Below, in pieces: positions 7,371-15,965 of a DNA stretch of 64,000 bases (position 1 is its first letter; the number at the start of each line of letters is the position of its first letter). The stretch covers positions 1 to 64,000 of the forward strand of contig NZ_JAFBDW010000004.1 of the NCBI RefSeq assembly GCF_016908415.1, in the 5' to 3' direction. The DNA comes from Caldicoprobacter guelmensis. GTDB lineage: Bacteria; Bacillota; Clostridia; Caldicoprobacterales; Caldicoprobacteraceae. The notes beneath the pieces are model-generated. The model made no database searches. It had not been told where the DNA came from and saw nothing but the letters and a program-made list of their open reading frames with translations. The position numbers and the translations under genes were made by a program.

Positions 7371-7396
7371 TTTTACATTATTGATAAGTTATGTAT

Positions 7397-7433
7397 GCCC
7401 GTGCTGTTAAATAAGCACGGGCGTTTTCATTTT
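7397..7433 (+). terminator. Terminator after the zinc-ribbon gene
   Basis: GCCCGTGCT pairs perfectly with AGCACGGGC across an 8-nt loop, followed by a T-rich tail. Confidence 0.85.
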
Positions 7434-7532
7434 GGTGAAGAAATAAATTAAGGGATGTGATTGGTGTATATATTTTATGCCATTTGTGGTAAAAATAATC
7501 CTAAGTGAAAAAATTTATTAAAGGTGAGGTTT

Positions 7533-7790
7533 ATGATTGACGCACAGGCTTTGATGAATGTTAAAAAGGCGGTGGAATCCAATATAGGGGAAAAGGTAAA
7601 GCTTAAAGCCAACAGGGGGCGAAGAAAGAGTTTTATTAGGGAAGGCGTTATTCATGAGGTTTATCCTAGCATTTTTACCGTACGCGTCAACATAGACGAT
7701 AAGTCTGTCCAGACGCTTTCCTTTACATATTTCGACATACTGACTTCCAATGTAGAAGTGGTGATATGCAAAAATAACCAGAGGATTTGA
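7533..7790 (+). CDS. veg: Veg family protein
   Basis: An 85-residue protein of the Veg family, recognised by the conserved core KVKLKANRGRRKSF, the IHEVYPSIFTVRV segment and the FTYFDILT motif. It has an SH3-like small beta-barrel fold. In B. subtilis veg is a highly expressed gene next to ksgA and stimulates biofilm gene expression and spore outgrowth by an unclear route. ATG 7533 is chosen because AAGGTGAGG precedes it at good distance; the GTG at 7524 would lie inside that ribosome-binding site. Position between ksgA and ispE matches B. subtilis. Confidence 0.9.
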   Translation: MIDAQALMNVKKAVESNIGEKVKLKANRGRRKSFIREGVIHEVYPSIFTVRVNIDDKSVQTLSFTYFDILTSNVEVVICKNNQRI

Positions 7791-7861
7791 ACATATTTTT
7801 TGAGCGTTCCTTATATTTATATAATAGATATCCTTATGGGACAAAAGTATGGGGAGGAGGA

Positions 7862-9436
7862 ATGAAGGTGACTGTCGAATGTGTGAGGGATATTTTAAAG
7901 GTAGACCAGACAATTGGAGAGGAGTTGTCGCAAGCACTGGTAGAAGGAGATATTGTGGTTCCAGAGTCCAAGCCAGATATTGCCAGGGTGCTGGATGTTG
8001 ACGGCATAGTGGTTGTGAATAGCAAAGAAGTAATTCAGGACAGGGTGATGATAGAAGGAGTAGTGCGCTGTACTGTCCTATACATCGGCCAAAACGAGGC
8101 TAAGCTTGTAGAGAGCCTGGAGTCGGAGTTGGGCTTTACTCATTATCTTGATGTGCCTGGTGCCAGACCCAACATGTTATCTACATTGAAGTATCAGGTC
8201 GAGCATGTTGAATATGAGGTCATCAACAGCAGGAAACTCAATATAAAAGCTGTGATTAATTTGCAGGGTAGGGTAAATGATGTTCTTCAAATTGATGTAG
8301 TACAGAATTTTAAGAGTATGCCAAACATGCAGACGTTAAAGGATAAGGTAGTGGTGTCGCACAGTCAGGGACAGGGTGGTTCACAAGCCATAGTTAGAGA
8401 AGACCTGGAGTTAGAAGAAGGCATGCCCTCTATACAAAAAATATTGAAAAAAAATGCTTCAATAAAATTAAATAATCGAAAAGTTATGGATAACAGGGTG
8501 GTTATAGAAGGGGATATAAAGATTCAGCTGCTTTATCTGTGTGATGACCCTAGTGAACCAATTCAACACGTGAGTTATGATATGCCGTTTACTCAATCGG
8601 TGGACATAGTAGGGGCATATCAAGGATTGGAATGTACCGCTGATGTATGGGTACAAGAACTTTTTGTTGAGCCGCGGGAAGATATAAATGGGGAAATGCG
8701 GGTACTCAGTGTGGAGGCTGTCATAGAGGCTGAGGTTAGAGTATTCGAAACAGAAACAAAAGAACTGCTAGTAGATGCTTACTGTCCAGGTTTATCCCTT
8801 AAGCCTAGGAAGAGGAAAATAAATCTAATACAGTCGGTGGGTGAAGCACAGGATCAGGTGGTGATAAAAGAGAGCGTGGCATTTCCTCAGAACGTCCCTC
8901 AGGCCGCTAGAGTGCTTTACGTTGAAGCAAAACCCGTCGTCACAGACCAGCGCATAAGCGATGGTAAAGTGGTCATTGAGGGGGTGCTGGTAAGCAAGGT
9001 GATCTATCAACCCACGGATCCGTCCTACGGACCAGCCAGCATAAAGGAAGATATCCCCTTCAGGCACAGCGTAGAGCTTGAAGGAGCTTATGAAGACATG
9101 GAGTGTCAAAGCCAGCTGGTCGTTGATCATGTCAGCTGTACATTAATCGCTCATGATGAAGTGGAAATTCGTGCCGTGATGACAGCAAGTGTGAGTGTAT
9201 TTACCAGCTTGGAAAAGGAAGTATTCTTGGACGTAGAGGTTGAGGAATTAAAAGAGGGATTGGATTCAGGCATTTTTGTGTATTTTGTTCAGCCAGGAGA
9301 CAGCCTATGGTCGATAGCCAAGAAATATAATACTACGATAGCCAGTATTTTGAAATACAATGCAATAGATGAGTCACAGGTATTGACTCCGGGAGATAAG
9401 CTGATCATATACAAGAAGCTGCAGGTTTCGGTATGA
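7862..9436 (+). CDS. sipL: SipL-like spore morphogenesis protein (SPOCS repeats, LysM)
   Basis: From ATG 7862 (behind GGGGAGGAGG) the protein has 524 residues, matching clostridial SipL. It carries repeated SPOCS/DUF3794 domains, recognisable by recurring VIEG blocks (for example RVMIEGVVRC, RVVIEGDIKI and KVVIEGVLVS), and ends in a LysM domain beginning VQPGDSLWSIAKKYNTT. In Clostridioides difficile SipL binds SpoIVA through LysM and is needed for coat assembly on the forespore. Bacillus lacks SipL and uses SpoVM/SpoVID instead, so this supports clostridial affiliation. It lies between veg and ispE and ends in its own terminator. Confidence 0.9.
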   Translation: MKVTVECVRDILKVDQTIGEELSQALVEGDIVVPESKPDIARVLDVDGIVVVNSKEVIQDRVMIEGVVRCTVLYIGQNEAKLVESLESELGFTHYLDVPGARPNMLSTLKYQVEHVEYEVINSRKLNIKAVINLQGRVNDVLQIDVVQNFKSMPNMQTLKDKVVVSHSQGQGGSQAIVREDLELEEGMPSIQKILKKNASIKLNNRKVMDNRVVIEGDIKIQLLYLCDDPSEPIQHVSYDMPFTQSVDIVGAYQGLECTADVWVQELFVEPREDINGEMRVLSVEAVIEAEVRVFETETKELLVDAYCPGLSLKPRKRKINLIQSVGEAQDQVVIKESVAFPQNVPQAARVLYVEAKPVVTDQRISDGKVVIEGVLVSKVIYQPTDPSYGPASIKEDIPFRHSVELEGAYEDMECQSQLVVDHVSCTLIAHDEVEIRAVMTASVSVFTSLEKEVFLDVEVEELKEGLDSGIFVYFVQPGDSLWSIAKKYNTTIASILKYNAIDESQVLTPGDKLIIYKKLQVSV

Positions 9437-9460
9437 AATAAGAGGATATCACAGGTTTTT

Positions 9461-9523
9461 GCGTGTTCATGGCCCCGGCTTGAGCCCATTATGTATGGGG
9501 CGGTAGAACACGCTTTTATTTTT
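9461..9523 (+). terminator. Terminator after sipL
   Basis: GCGTGTTC (9461-9468) pairs with GAACACGC (9506-9513), with an inner GCCCC/GGGGC arm, followed by TTTTATTTTT. Confidence 0.8.
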
Positions 9524-9539
9524 GGCGACTTGAAAGGCG

Positions 9540-9569
9540 TTGGCAAAGAGGTATGCGTTAAGGTATAAT
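9540..9569 (+). promoter_or_regulatory. Promoter of ispE
   Basis: TTGGCA (9540-9545) and TATAAT (9564-9569) are separated by 18 bp, directly after the sipL terminator. Confidence 0.6.
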
Positions 9570-9661
9570 GAGTAAAGTTGATTTTCTTGGAGGGGCAATA
9601 TTTTTAAAAATGTTTGGAATTATAGTTAAATATTGGATATAAAGTGGGAGTTGGGTATGCA

Positions 9662-10546
9662 ATGAGGAGGATTGTTTTAAAGGCCTATGCAAAGATTAAT
9701 TGGGCGCTAGATGTTCTAGGTAAACGCCCTGATGGCTATCATGATGTGGAGATGGTCATGCAGTCGGTGGATTTGTGGGATGCTGTTATCCTTGAAGAAA
9801 AGGGTGAGGAGATAAGCGTAAAGTGCAGTATAGACAGCCTTCCTGTAGATGTAACCAATACGGCTTACCGTGCTGCTGTTTTGATAAAAAAGAGGTTTGG
9901 CATTGAAAAAGGGATCCAGGTTGAGCTTATAAAGAATATCCCTGTGGCGGCGGGTTTGGCAGGGGGGAGCGCTGACGCGGCTGCTGTCCTTGTGGGGCTT
10001 AGCAGGATGTGGAGGCTTAATCTTTCAAAAGAAGAGCTTATGGAATTAGCAGGTATTGTGGGAAGCGATGTGCCATTTTGCGTCGTAGGAGGTACTGCTT
10101 TGGCTAAGGGTAGGGGAGAGGATATAACAGAGTTGCCTCCTGCACAAGGGATATGGTTGGTGCTGATTACGCCTGACCAGCGCATCTCTACAGCTGAAGT
10201 TTATGGCAAGTTAGATTTGAGCAAGATACAAAAAAGGCCGGATGTGACCAGCATGGTTAACAGCTTACATCAAAGGGACTTCAAAGGCATTGCCTTAAAT
10301 ATGGTAAACGTGCTTGAGGAAGTAACTGTCGGTCTATGCCCTCAGATAAGAGCTATTAAAGAGGATGTTATGAGGCAAGGGGCTGTGGGTTGCTGTATGA
10401 GCGGGAGCGGTCCTACTGTGTATGGCCTTTTTAAAGATGAACATACCGCTCGAAAGGCATATGCGGCGCTGAAGCAGAGGCATTCATATTGCTTTGTTGT
10501 TAAAACCGTGAGCCTAGGAGTACAGGTAGTAGAGGAGGTTTTTTAA
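9662..10546 (+). CDS. ispE: 4-diphosphocytidyl-2-C-methyl-D-erythritol kinase IspE
   Basis: GHMP kinase that phosphorylates CDP-methylerythritol with ATP in the non-mevalonate isoprenoid pathway. Counted from ATG 9662 (294 residues), the catalytic Lys is K11 in KAYAKIN, the glycine-rich ATP loop is PVAAGLAGGSADAAA (94-108) and the active-site Asp is D136 in GSDVPFC. A C-terminal GCCMSGSGPTVYGLF motif completes the fold. ATG 9662 fits the family N-terminus and has GGGAG upstream; GTG 9644 would add six residues without a ribosome-binding site. Confidence 0.95.
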   Translation: MRRIVLKAYAKINWALDVLGKRPDGYHDVEMVMQSVDLWDAVILEEKGEEISVKCSIDSLPVDVTNTAYRAAVLIKKRFGIEKGIQVELIKNIPVAAGLAGGSADAAAVLVGLSRMWRLNLSKEELMELAGIVGSDVPFCVVGGTALAKGRGEDITELPPAQGIWLVLITPDQRISTAEVYGKLDLSKIQKRPDVTSMVNSLHQRDFKGIALNMVNVLEEVTVGLCPQIRAIKEDVMRQGAVGCCMSGSGPTVYGLFKDEHTARKAYAALKQRHSYCFVVKTVSLGVQVVEEVF

Positions 10547-10548
10547 GG

Positions 10549-10743
10549 ATGGATGCGGTCATATTGGCAGGGCATAACACGTCAGACCTTGTAAATCGAT
10601 GTACAAATGCCCACGATGATCTGTGTTATCCCATTGTTGAGAAGAGTGCAAACGACATGCAAGGACCTATGTTAGATTTAAAGATGGGACATTCACTGGG
10701 GACAATATATATGGAAATGGCAGAAAAATACCTGTACAATTGA
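10549..10743 (+). CDS. 64-aa ORF, possible remnant of a nucleotidyltransferase
   Basis: It starts 3 bp after ispE behind AGGAGG and so is probably translated. The first eight residues MDAVILAG match the opening beta strand of MobA/GlmU-like nucleotidyltransferases, and genes of that class often sit between ispE and spoIIR in clostridia. The diagnostic glycine-rich loop that should follow is replaced by HNTSDLVN, and the whole protein is about a quarter of the usual length. This suggests a remnant left by deletion. It could instead be a genuine small protein; no other domain is visible. Confidence 0.5.
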   Translation: MDAVILAGHNTSDLVNRCTNAHDDLCYPIVEKSANDMQGPMLDLKMGHSLGTIYMEMAEKYLYN

Positions 10744-10757
10744 TTAAAAAATTTAAA

Positions 10758-10819
10758 ACTGTCAATACTTCTAATACCGGTTTTGTTGAATAATACGTAA
10801 GGTTGGGGGTATTGACAGT
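10758..10819 (+). promoter_or_regulatory. Inverted repeat enclosing the spoIIR start
   Basis: ACTGTCAATAC (10758-10768) is an exact inverted copy of GTATTGACAGT (10809-10819), with 40 nt between. The right arm contains the probable GTG start at 10818 and the distal part of the ribosome-binding region, so folding of the mRNA would hide the start. No T run follows. Confidence 0.5.
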
Positions 10820-11669
10820 GAAGAATGGACCAAAAGTAATTTACCCGTTTGTAGTATTGTTGATATTGATAACAATGCTTATAACGATGGATATATATGG
10901 AAATGCTACTCAAAAGGAGTATATCCGTTTTCATGTGGTGGCAAACAGCGATTCTCCGGAAGATCAAGCCTTGAAGCTGAGGGTGAGGGATAAACTCCTT
11001 GAAGAATTTGGCAAGGAGTTTGCTGGTATTGACTCGATTGAGAAAGAAAGAGAGAAGGTCATGGAGAACATTGATGAGATTGAAAAAATTGCTCTTCTTG
11101 AGGTAAAGCGGGCAGGCAAATCATATCCTGTAAAAGTTCAGTTTGGGCGATTTTCGTTTCCTACCAAGGCGTATGGAAATCTGGTTTTGCCGGCAGGAGA
11201 ATATGAGGCATTAAAGGTGGTTATAGGCAAGGGAGAAGGGGCAAACTGGTGGTGTGTAATGTTTCCACCACTTTGTTTTATAGATATCTCTCATGGAGTG
11301 GCTAGGCCAAAAGAAAATGCGACGGCAAGGGATGATAATGCTTCGCAAGTCGATGGTGCCGTTAAAGTGGAAGGAAACCAATCTCGACGCAGGGCAATTA
11401 CATCTCCAAAATCGATCAACGAAGGTGAAAAATATGTGGTAAGAAGTGAAGCAAATGATAATGAAGTGGCAAGCAATGGGATAAAAGGCAGATCTGTTCA
11501 ACAGGATGATGTTGAAGACCGTCAACGTGTGTCTATGCCTTATAATGCTGAAAGAGGCGTTGAAAGTTCTGGGGAAATACAGTACAGGTGGAAACTGGTG
11601 GAGTGGATAGAGGTATCAAGCAATAAGATAAAGAGGCTGTTTTCTTTTTTGAGCTTTTGGGATCGTTAA
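10818..11669 (+). CDS. spoIIR: Stage II sporulation protein R (SpoIIR)
   Basis: Forespore-made signalling protein that crosses into the intermembrane space and triggers SpoIIGA to process pro-SigE in the mother cell. A hydrophobic signal segment (VIYPFVVLLILITMLITM) is followed by the diagnostic EYIRFHVVANSDSPEDQALKL and by KVQFGRFSFPTKAYGNLVLPAGEYEALKVVIG and GANWWCVMFPPLCF segments. GTG 10818 is favoured because GGGGG lies 8 bp upstream; TTG 10803 is the longest option. The C-terminal 100 residues are low-complexity and poorly conserved in this family. An inverted repeat embraces the start. Confidence 0.93.
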   Translation: MKNGPKVIYPFVVLLILITMLITMDIYGNATQKEYIRFHVVANSDSPEDQALKLRVRDKLLEEFGKEFAGIDSIEKEREKVMENIDEIEKIALLEVKRAGKSYPVKVQFGRFSFPTKAYGNLVLPAGEYEALKVVIGKGEGANWWCVMFPPLCFIDISHGVARPKENATARDDNASQVDGAVKVEGNQSRRRAITSPKSINEGEKYVVRSEANDNEVASNGIKGRSVQQDDVEDRQRVSMPYNAERGVESSGEIQYRWKLVEWIEVSSNKIKRLFSFLSFWDR

Positions 11670-11670
11670 A

Positions 11671-11697
11671 AAGGGTGCATGAGCACCCTTTTTTGTT
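11671..11697 (+). terminator. Terminator after spoIIR
   Basis: AAGGGTGC pairs with GCACCCTT across a 4-nt loop and is followed by TTTTG. Confidence 0.9.
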
Positions 11698-11798
11698 TAT
11701 AAAAAATTGTTATTGCAATTGATGCCGATTTGTGGTGTAATTATTCTTTGTAAGCAAAAGGATTTTTGATTTTTCTTTTAAGGGAAGGGGTATAAAGG

Positions 11799-13256
11799 AT
11801 GAAAAAGCTAGATCAGAATACAGCCCCTTTGTTTGAAGCTCTCAGGAAAAACGTGGAGGATGGAGTGATACCATTCCACGTACCAGGGCACAAAAAGGGC
11901 AAGGGAGCTGGCGAACTGGTAGAATATTTAGGGGAAAAAGTATTTCAAATAGACCTTAACGGGATGGAGGACCTAGACAATATATGTAACCCTATAAGCG
12001 TTATAAAAGAGGCGGAGAAGCTTCTGGCTGAGCTATATGGGGCCGACGATTCATTTTTTTTGGTAAATGGCACTACGCAAGGCGTACAGGCCATGATACT
12101 TTATGCATGTGGTCCAGGGGATGAAATAATCATACCTAGAAACGCACATAAATCCACCATTGGGGCCATGATACTGAGTGGCGCTATACCGGTATATGTT
12201 CAACCCGAGATTAACTATGACCTCGGTATCGCCATGGGCATGTCGGTGGAAAGCGTGAAAGAGGCAATACGCAATCATCCTAAAGCCAAGGCGGTGTTTG
12301 TCATAAATCCCACCTATTACGGTGCGGTATCCAACCTCAGGGAAATTTGTCGAATAGCTCATGAAAACAACATGCTGGTGCTGGCAGATGAGGCTCATGG
12401 GGCACATTTGCCGTTCTGCGATGAGTTGCCTATATCGGCCATGGAAGCAGGAGCGGATATGAGTGCCGCCAGCCTTCACAAGACGGTTGGCTCGATGACT
12501 CAGAGTTCAGCTTTATTTATTCGTGAAAGCGATAAGGTAAACAGCAACCGGGTAAAGTCTGTGCTTAACCTGACGCAGACCACCAGCGCGTCATATGTCT
12601 TAATGGCTTCAATTGATATGGCGCGAAAGCAGTTGGCGCTGCGTGGCAAGGAACTGGTTAGCAAGGCGGTAGAGCTAGCTCGATATGCCAGAGCGAAGAT
12701 AAACGAGGTTGAGGGGTTGTATGCCTTTGGTAAGGAACTGGTTGGTAGCCCGGGGGTGTACGATTTTGATGAAACCAAGCTCAGCATATACGTTCGTCAG
12801 CTGGGCATGTCAGGGTATGAAATGGAGAGCGTACTCCGCAAGGAGTACAACATTCAGATTGAGCTTTCGGACTTTTATAATATAATGGCCATTGTAACCC
12901 TGGGAGATCAGAAGGAGGATATAGAAAAACTGATTGAAGCCTTGAAGGACATCGCTAGAAAGAGGGGGGTAAATAACAAGCCAAACTGTAACCTAGTTCC
13001 TTGTAAGACGGAGATGATTGTAAGGCCTCGAGATGCCTTTTATAGTCCCAAACGAAGCGTTAAGCTGGAAGAGGCCGTGGGCGAAATAAGCGGGGAGATG
13101 ATAATGGCGTATCCGCCCGGTATTCCCGTTATATGTCCGGGGGAACGGATTACCCATGAGGTGATAGAGTATGTCAAGGCGTTGAAAGAAGAGGAAACGC
13201 AGCTTCAAGGAACAGAAGACCCATTTATCAACTATATTAAAGTGCTGGATATGTGA
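11799..13256 (+). CDS. Orn/Lys/Arg decarboxylase family PLP enzyme
   Basis: A 485-residue fold-type I PLP decarboxylase of the SpeA/YaaO group, making a polyamine or diamine from Arg, Lys or Orn. The opening HVPGHKKGKGAGE is family-typical. PLP contacts are D197 and H200 in LADEAHGAH, and the Schiff-base lysine is K228 in SLHKTVGS. The C-terminal domain contains AYPPGIPVICPGERI. The length matches the short Gram-positive arginine decarboxylase rather than the 700-residue proteobacterial ones. Substrate choice cannot be read from the sequence. It is a single-gene unit with a good ribosome-binding site (AAGGGGTATAAAGG). Confidence 0.9.
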   Translation: MKKLDQNTAPLFEALRKNVEDGVIPFHVPGHKKGKGAGELVEYLGEKVFQIDLNGMEDLDNICNPISVIKEAEKLLAELYGADDSFFLVNGTTQGVQAMILYACGPGDEIIIPRNAHKSTIGAMILSGAIPVYVQPEINYDLGIAMGMSVESVKEAIRNHPKAKAVFVINPTYYGAVSNLREICRIAHENNMLVLADEAHGAHLPFCDELPISAMEAGADMSAASLHKTVGSMTQSSALFIRESDKVNSNRVKSVLNLTQTTSASYVLMASIDMARKQLALRGKELVSKAVELARYARAKINEVEGLYAFGKELVGSPGVYDFDETKLSIYVRQLGMSGYEMESVLRKEYNIQIELSDFYNIMAIVTLGDQKEDIEKLIEALKDIARKRGVNNKPNCNLVPCKTEMIVRPRDAFYSPKRSVKLEEAVGEISGEMIMAYPPGIPVICPGERITHEVIEYVKALKEEETQLQGTEDPFINYIKVLDM

Positions 13257-13354
13257 TCAGGTCCATTTTTAATAAGGGAATATTTTAGCAAGTATATTTG
13301 GTTTTGGGTTAACAAAAAATATAACAGAAGCCATATGCTAGAAAGGGAGATGAT

Positions 13355-14071
13355 ATGGGGTACAAAGTACGGCTTTCTGTTATAGCAGTTTTGTTAACCC
13401 TTTTTATTTGTGGGGCAATGCTGATCGAGCATTGGAAAAGCCAGAGCGCTGCTCTCGAGACTGCATTATATTGGGGTTCGACAGGTAGTAAAGTGATGGA
13501 AGTTCAAAGAAAGCTTAAACAGTGGGGCTATTACGATGGGCCTATCGATGGGGTATATGGCCCAAAGACCTTTGAAGCGGTAAAGCTTTTTCAAAGAAAA
13601 AATGGCCTTAAAGTTGATGGGGTGGTTGGACCGCAAACGGCAGCTGCCATGGGCATTACTTTGAACAGGGGTGCCACTACCACATCTTATCGTGCTTCAA
13701 GGGGTGGTGGCACACACAGCAGCGGCGATCTATACTTACTGGCTAGATTGGTACACGCTGAAGCAAGGGGAGAACCCTATATTGGGAAAGTAGCAGTGGC
13801 GGCAGTGGTGTTGAACCGTGTAAAGCACCCTGCTTTTCCCAATACCATCGCAGGAGTGATATACCAGCCAGGGGCATTCACGGCTGTTGCTGATGGTCAA
13901 ATCAATCTGGCCCCCGATGAGGAATCGCTGCGCGCTGCTAGGGATGCGCTGAACGGTTGGGACCCCACTTATGGAGCACTTTATTACTATAATCCAGCCA
14001 AAACTACCAGCAGTTGGATATGGTCAAGGCCGGTACACATTGTCATCGGCAATCACCGTTTTGCCAAATAA
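13355..14071 (+). CDS. sleB: Spore cortex-lytic enzyme SleB
   Basis: Lytic transglycosylase that cuts muramic-delta-lactam-containing cortex during germination. The 238-residue protein has an N-terminal signal or anchor segment (about 7-27), a PG_binding_1 domain (about 43-105, with MEVQRKLKQWGYYDGPIDG and FQRKNGLKVDGVVGPQT) and a C-terminal hydrolase_2 domain (about 125-238). The probable catalytic Glu is in LVHAEARGEPY, and ALYYYNPAKT and WSRP are conserved. The start follows AAAGGGAG. ypeB is the next gene, the usual pair needed for stability and localisation of SleB. Confidence 0.94.
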   Translation: MGYKVRLSVIAVLLTLFICGAMLIEHWKSQSAALETALYWGSTGSKVMEVQRKLKQWGYYDGPIDGVYGPKTFEAVKLFQRKNGLKVDGVVGPQTAAAMGITLNRGATTTSYRASRGGGTHSSGDLYLLARLVHAEARGEPYIGKVAVAAVVLNRVKHPAFPNTIAGVIYQPGAFTAVADGQINLAPDEESLRAARDALNGWDPTYGALYYYNPAKTTSSWIWSRPVHIVIGNHRFAK

Positions 14072-14169
14072 GCGTGTGACACACCGACCGATATAGTAAA
14101 CGAAGCATCTAATGAGCAGGGCTGTACCTGTTTTGACGGGTAATAATATGTTAACAGGAGGCAGGGTAC

Positions 14170-15516
14170 ATGACGAGATGGATACTGACAATAGTGTTAG
14201 CGGTGGCTTTAATAGTTGTAGGGCTATGGGGATATAACCAGTATTTACAGAATTTGGAGTACCGCAACTATATGGAAAACCTGTATCAAAAGTCGTTTTT
14301 TGAGCTGGTAGGTCAGATAGGAGATATAGAGACAAAGCTTTCGAAGGTCATGGTAAGTGGAGATCAAGGGCAAAGCATGGTGTTGTTGTCTGACGTGTGG
14401 AGACAAGCCGATGCTGCACAAGTTAATCTAGGGCAGTTGCCGCTAGGTCATCTTTCGCTTATCAAGACTTCAAAATTTTTAAATCAATTAGCAGATTACT
14501 GCTATTATCTTACCAAAAAAGTGGGACGGGACCAAACTATATCGTTGGAGGAGATGAACAATCTCCAAAAGTTACATAACAGCTGTGTAAAGTTGAACGA
14601 GGAGCTCAAGCTGCTGGTCGATAACGTCAATTCTGGCGGTGTCAAGTGGGGAGAGATAAGGCAATCAAAGGTCAAGCAAGAGCTCAATGAAGATGTAAAA
14701 AATCTCATTGAGAGACAGTTTATCAGAATAGAGAGGACGAGCATCGATTATCCAACGCTGATATACGATGGTCCATTTTCTGAGACGCTTCAGCAAAGGA
14801 GGGATATTCGCCTTCAGGGAGAGGCTATAGACCAGAGGAAGGCCAATGAGATAGCTGCTAATTTTATAGGAAGGGATAGGGTGGCTGAAGTACACAGCGG
14901 GCCTCAGACCACTGCCGACATAGATACATGGGGGGTATACGTAAAACTTAAGGATGGCAGGGGTACCATATTTGTTTCTGTAAGTAAAAGAGGCGGCAGG
15001 GTAGTAAACATGATTTCTGACGGACAGGTCAAAGCAGCAAAGCTTTCCTTGGCAGAGGCGCGGCGTTCGGCCGAAAAGTTTTTATCACAAAAAGGGTATA
15101 AGTCCATGGTCCCTACTTATAGCCAAAAATTTGGCGGTACTTTAGTGATTAACTTCGCGTACAAACAAGACGACATCGTAGTATATCCCGACCTCATCAA
15201 AGTAAAGGTATCGCTTGAGGATGGAACTATTGTGGGATTTGATGCCCGTAACTACCTTATAGCCCATAAAAAACGAGATATAACCCCTCCAAAATTGTCG
15301 CTTGATGAAGCCCGAAAGCTGGTGAACCCCAATCTCAAGATAAAATCTGAAGGCCTGGCTATTATCCCTACCGAATCGGGTGGAGAAAAGCTGTGCTATG
15401 AGTTTAAGGGCGAGTATGGGGGTGACAATTTTATAGTATACATTGATGTAAATAGTGGTAAAGAAGTAAATATATTGAAGATAATTGATACTGCCAATGG
15501 AAGCCTGGTAATCTAG
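14170..15516 (+). CDS. ypeB: Germination protein YpeB
   Basis: A 448-residue partner of SleB. It has an N-terminal membrane anchor (residues about 4-24), a long helical region with the conserved NYMENLYQKSFFELVGQIGDIETKLSK block, and C-terminal PepSY-type repeats (about 225-440), seen in DTWGVYVKLKDGRGTIFVSVSKRGGRVVNM and similar blocks. YpeB and SleB depend on each other for incorporation into spores; YpeB is cleaved during germination. Start ATG 14170 follows AACAGGAGGCAGGG, 98 bp after sleB, most likely the same transcript. Confidence 0.94.
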   Translation: MTRWILTIVLAVALIVVGLWGYNQYLQNLEYRNYMENLYQKSFFELVGQIGDIETKLSKVMVSGDQGQSMVLLSDVWRQADAAQVNLGQLPLGHLSLIKTSKFLNQLADYCYYLTKKVGRDQTISLEEMNNLQKLHNSCVKLNEELKLLVDNVNSGGVKWGEIRQSKVKQELNEDVKNLIERQFIRIERTSIDYPTLIYDGPFSETLQQRRDIRLQGEAIDQRKANEIAANFIGRDRVAEVHSGPQTTADIDTWGVYVKLKDGRGTIFVSVSKRGGRVVNMISDGQVKAAKLSLAEARRSAEKFLSQKGYKSMVPTYSQKFGGTLVINFAYKQDDIVVYPDLIKVKVSLEDGTIVGFDARNYLIAHKKRDITPPKLSLDEARKLVNPNLKIKSEGLAIIPTESGGEKLCYEFKGEYGGDNFIVYIDVNSGKEVNILKIIDTANGSLVI

Positions 15517-15610
15517 CCATATTTTTTGCAGCATAACGTACTTTAAGACGGGTAAAACTAATATTAGCAAAGGGCAAAAAAGTCTTTTGCTAAAAAGGGG
15601 GTTATATTAT

Positions 15611-15787
15611 ATGGCCAGAAGGCGTGGGGTCATGTCTGATAGGCTTAAAGAGGAGATTGCCAAAGAATTGGGCGTGTATGACATCGTCAAGAACAGGGGC
15701 TGGGGCGACGTAACTTCTCGTGATTGCGGGAACATGGTGGCCAAGGCCATAGAAATGGCTGAGAGGAGTATAAACCGTACCAAGTAA
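15611..15787 (+). CDS. Alpha/beta-type small acid-soluble spore protein, SspF-like
   Basis: A 58-residue DNA-binding spore protein. The sequence from ATG 15611 begins MARRRGVMSDRLKEEIAKELG; the EIAKE part matches the site cut by germination protease GPR. RGWGDVTSRDCGNMV is the conserved second helix region. SspF in B. subtilis lies between veg and ispE; this copy has moved downstream of ypeB. ATG 15611 is preferred over the upstream in-frame TTG because AAGGGGG is placed correctly for it. These proteins saturate spore DNA, force an A-like conformation and block UV and chemical damage. Confidence 0.9.
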   Translation: MARRRGVMSDRLKEEIAKELGVYDIVKNRGWGDVTSRDCGNMVAKAIEMAERSINRTK

Positions 15788-15800
15788 CCATATAATGAGT

Positions 15801-15842
15801 AAAAGGTTAAGCGGAGGCCATACGCCTCCGCTTAACCTTTTG
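15801..15842 (+). terminator. Strong terminator after the SASP gene
   Basis: An 18-bp perfect stem (arms 15801-15818 and 15824-15841) closes on a 5-nt loop. With AAAA on the left and TTTT on the right arm it could also terminate transcripts from the other strand. Confidence 0.95.
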
Positions 15843-15899
15843 GGCATAATCTTTTAAAAGGTACCATACCATTATTGTAAGAAAAATGTTGCTTAAACG

Positions 15900-15928
15900 T
15901 TGAATAATTGGCGCTTGCATAGTAGAAT
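15900..15928 (+). promoter_or_regulatory. Promoter of ddl-murI
   Basis: TTGAAT (15900-15905) and TAGAAT (15923-15928) are 17 bp apart, shortly after a strong terminator and 38 bp before the ddl start. Confidence 0.55.
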
Positions 15929-15965
15929 ATAGCTATGGTCAGATGGGGTTGAGGAGGAAGGGAAT

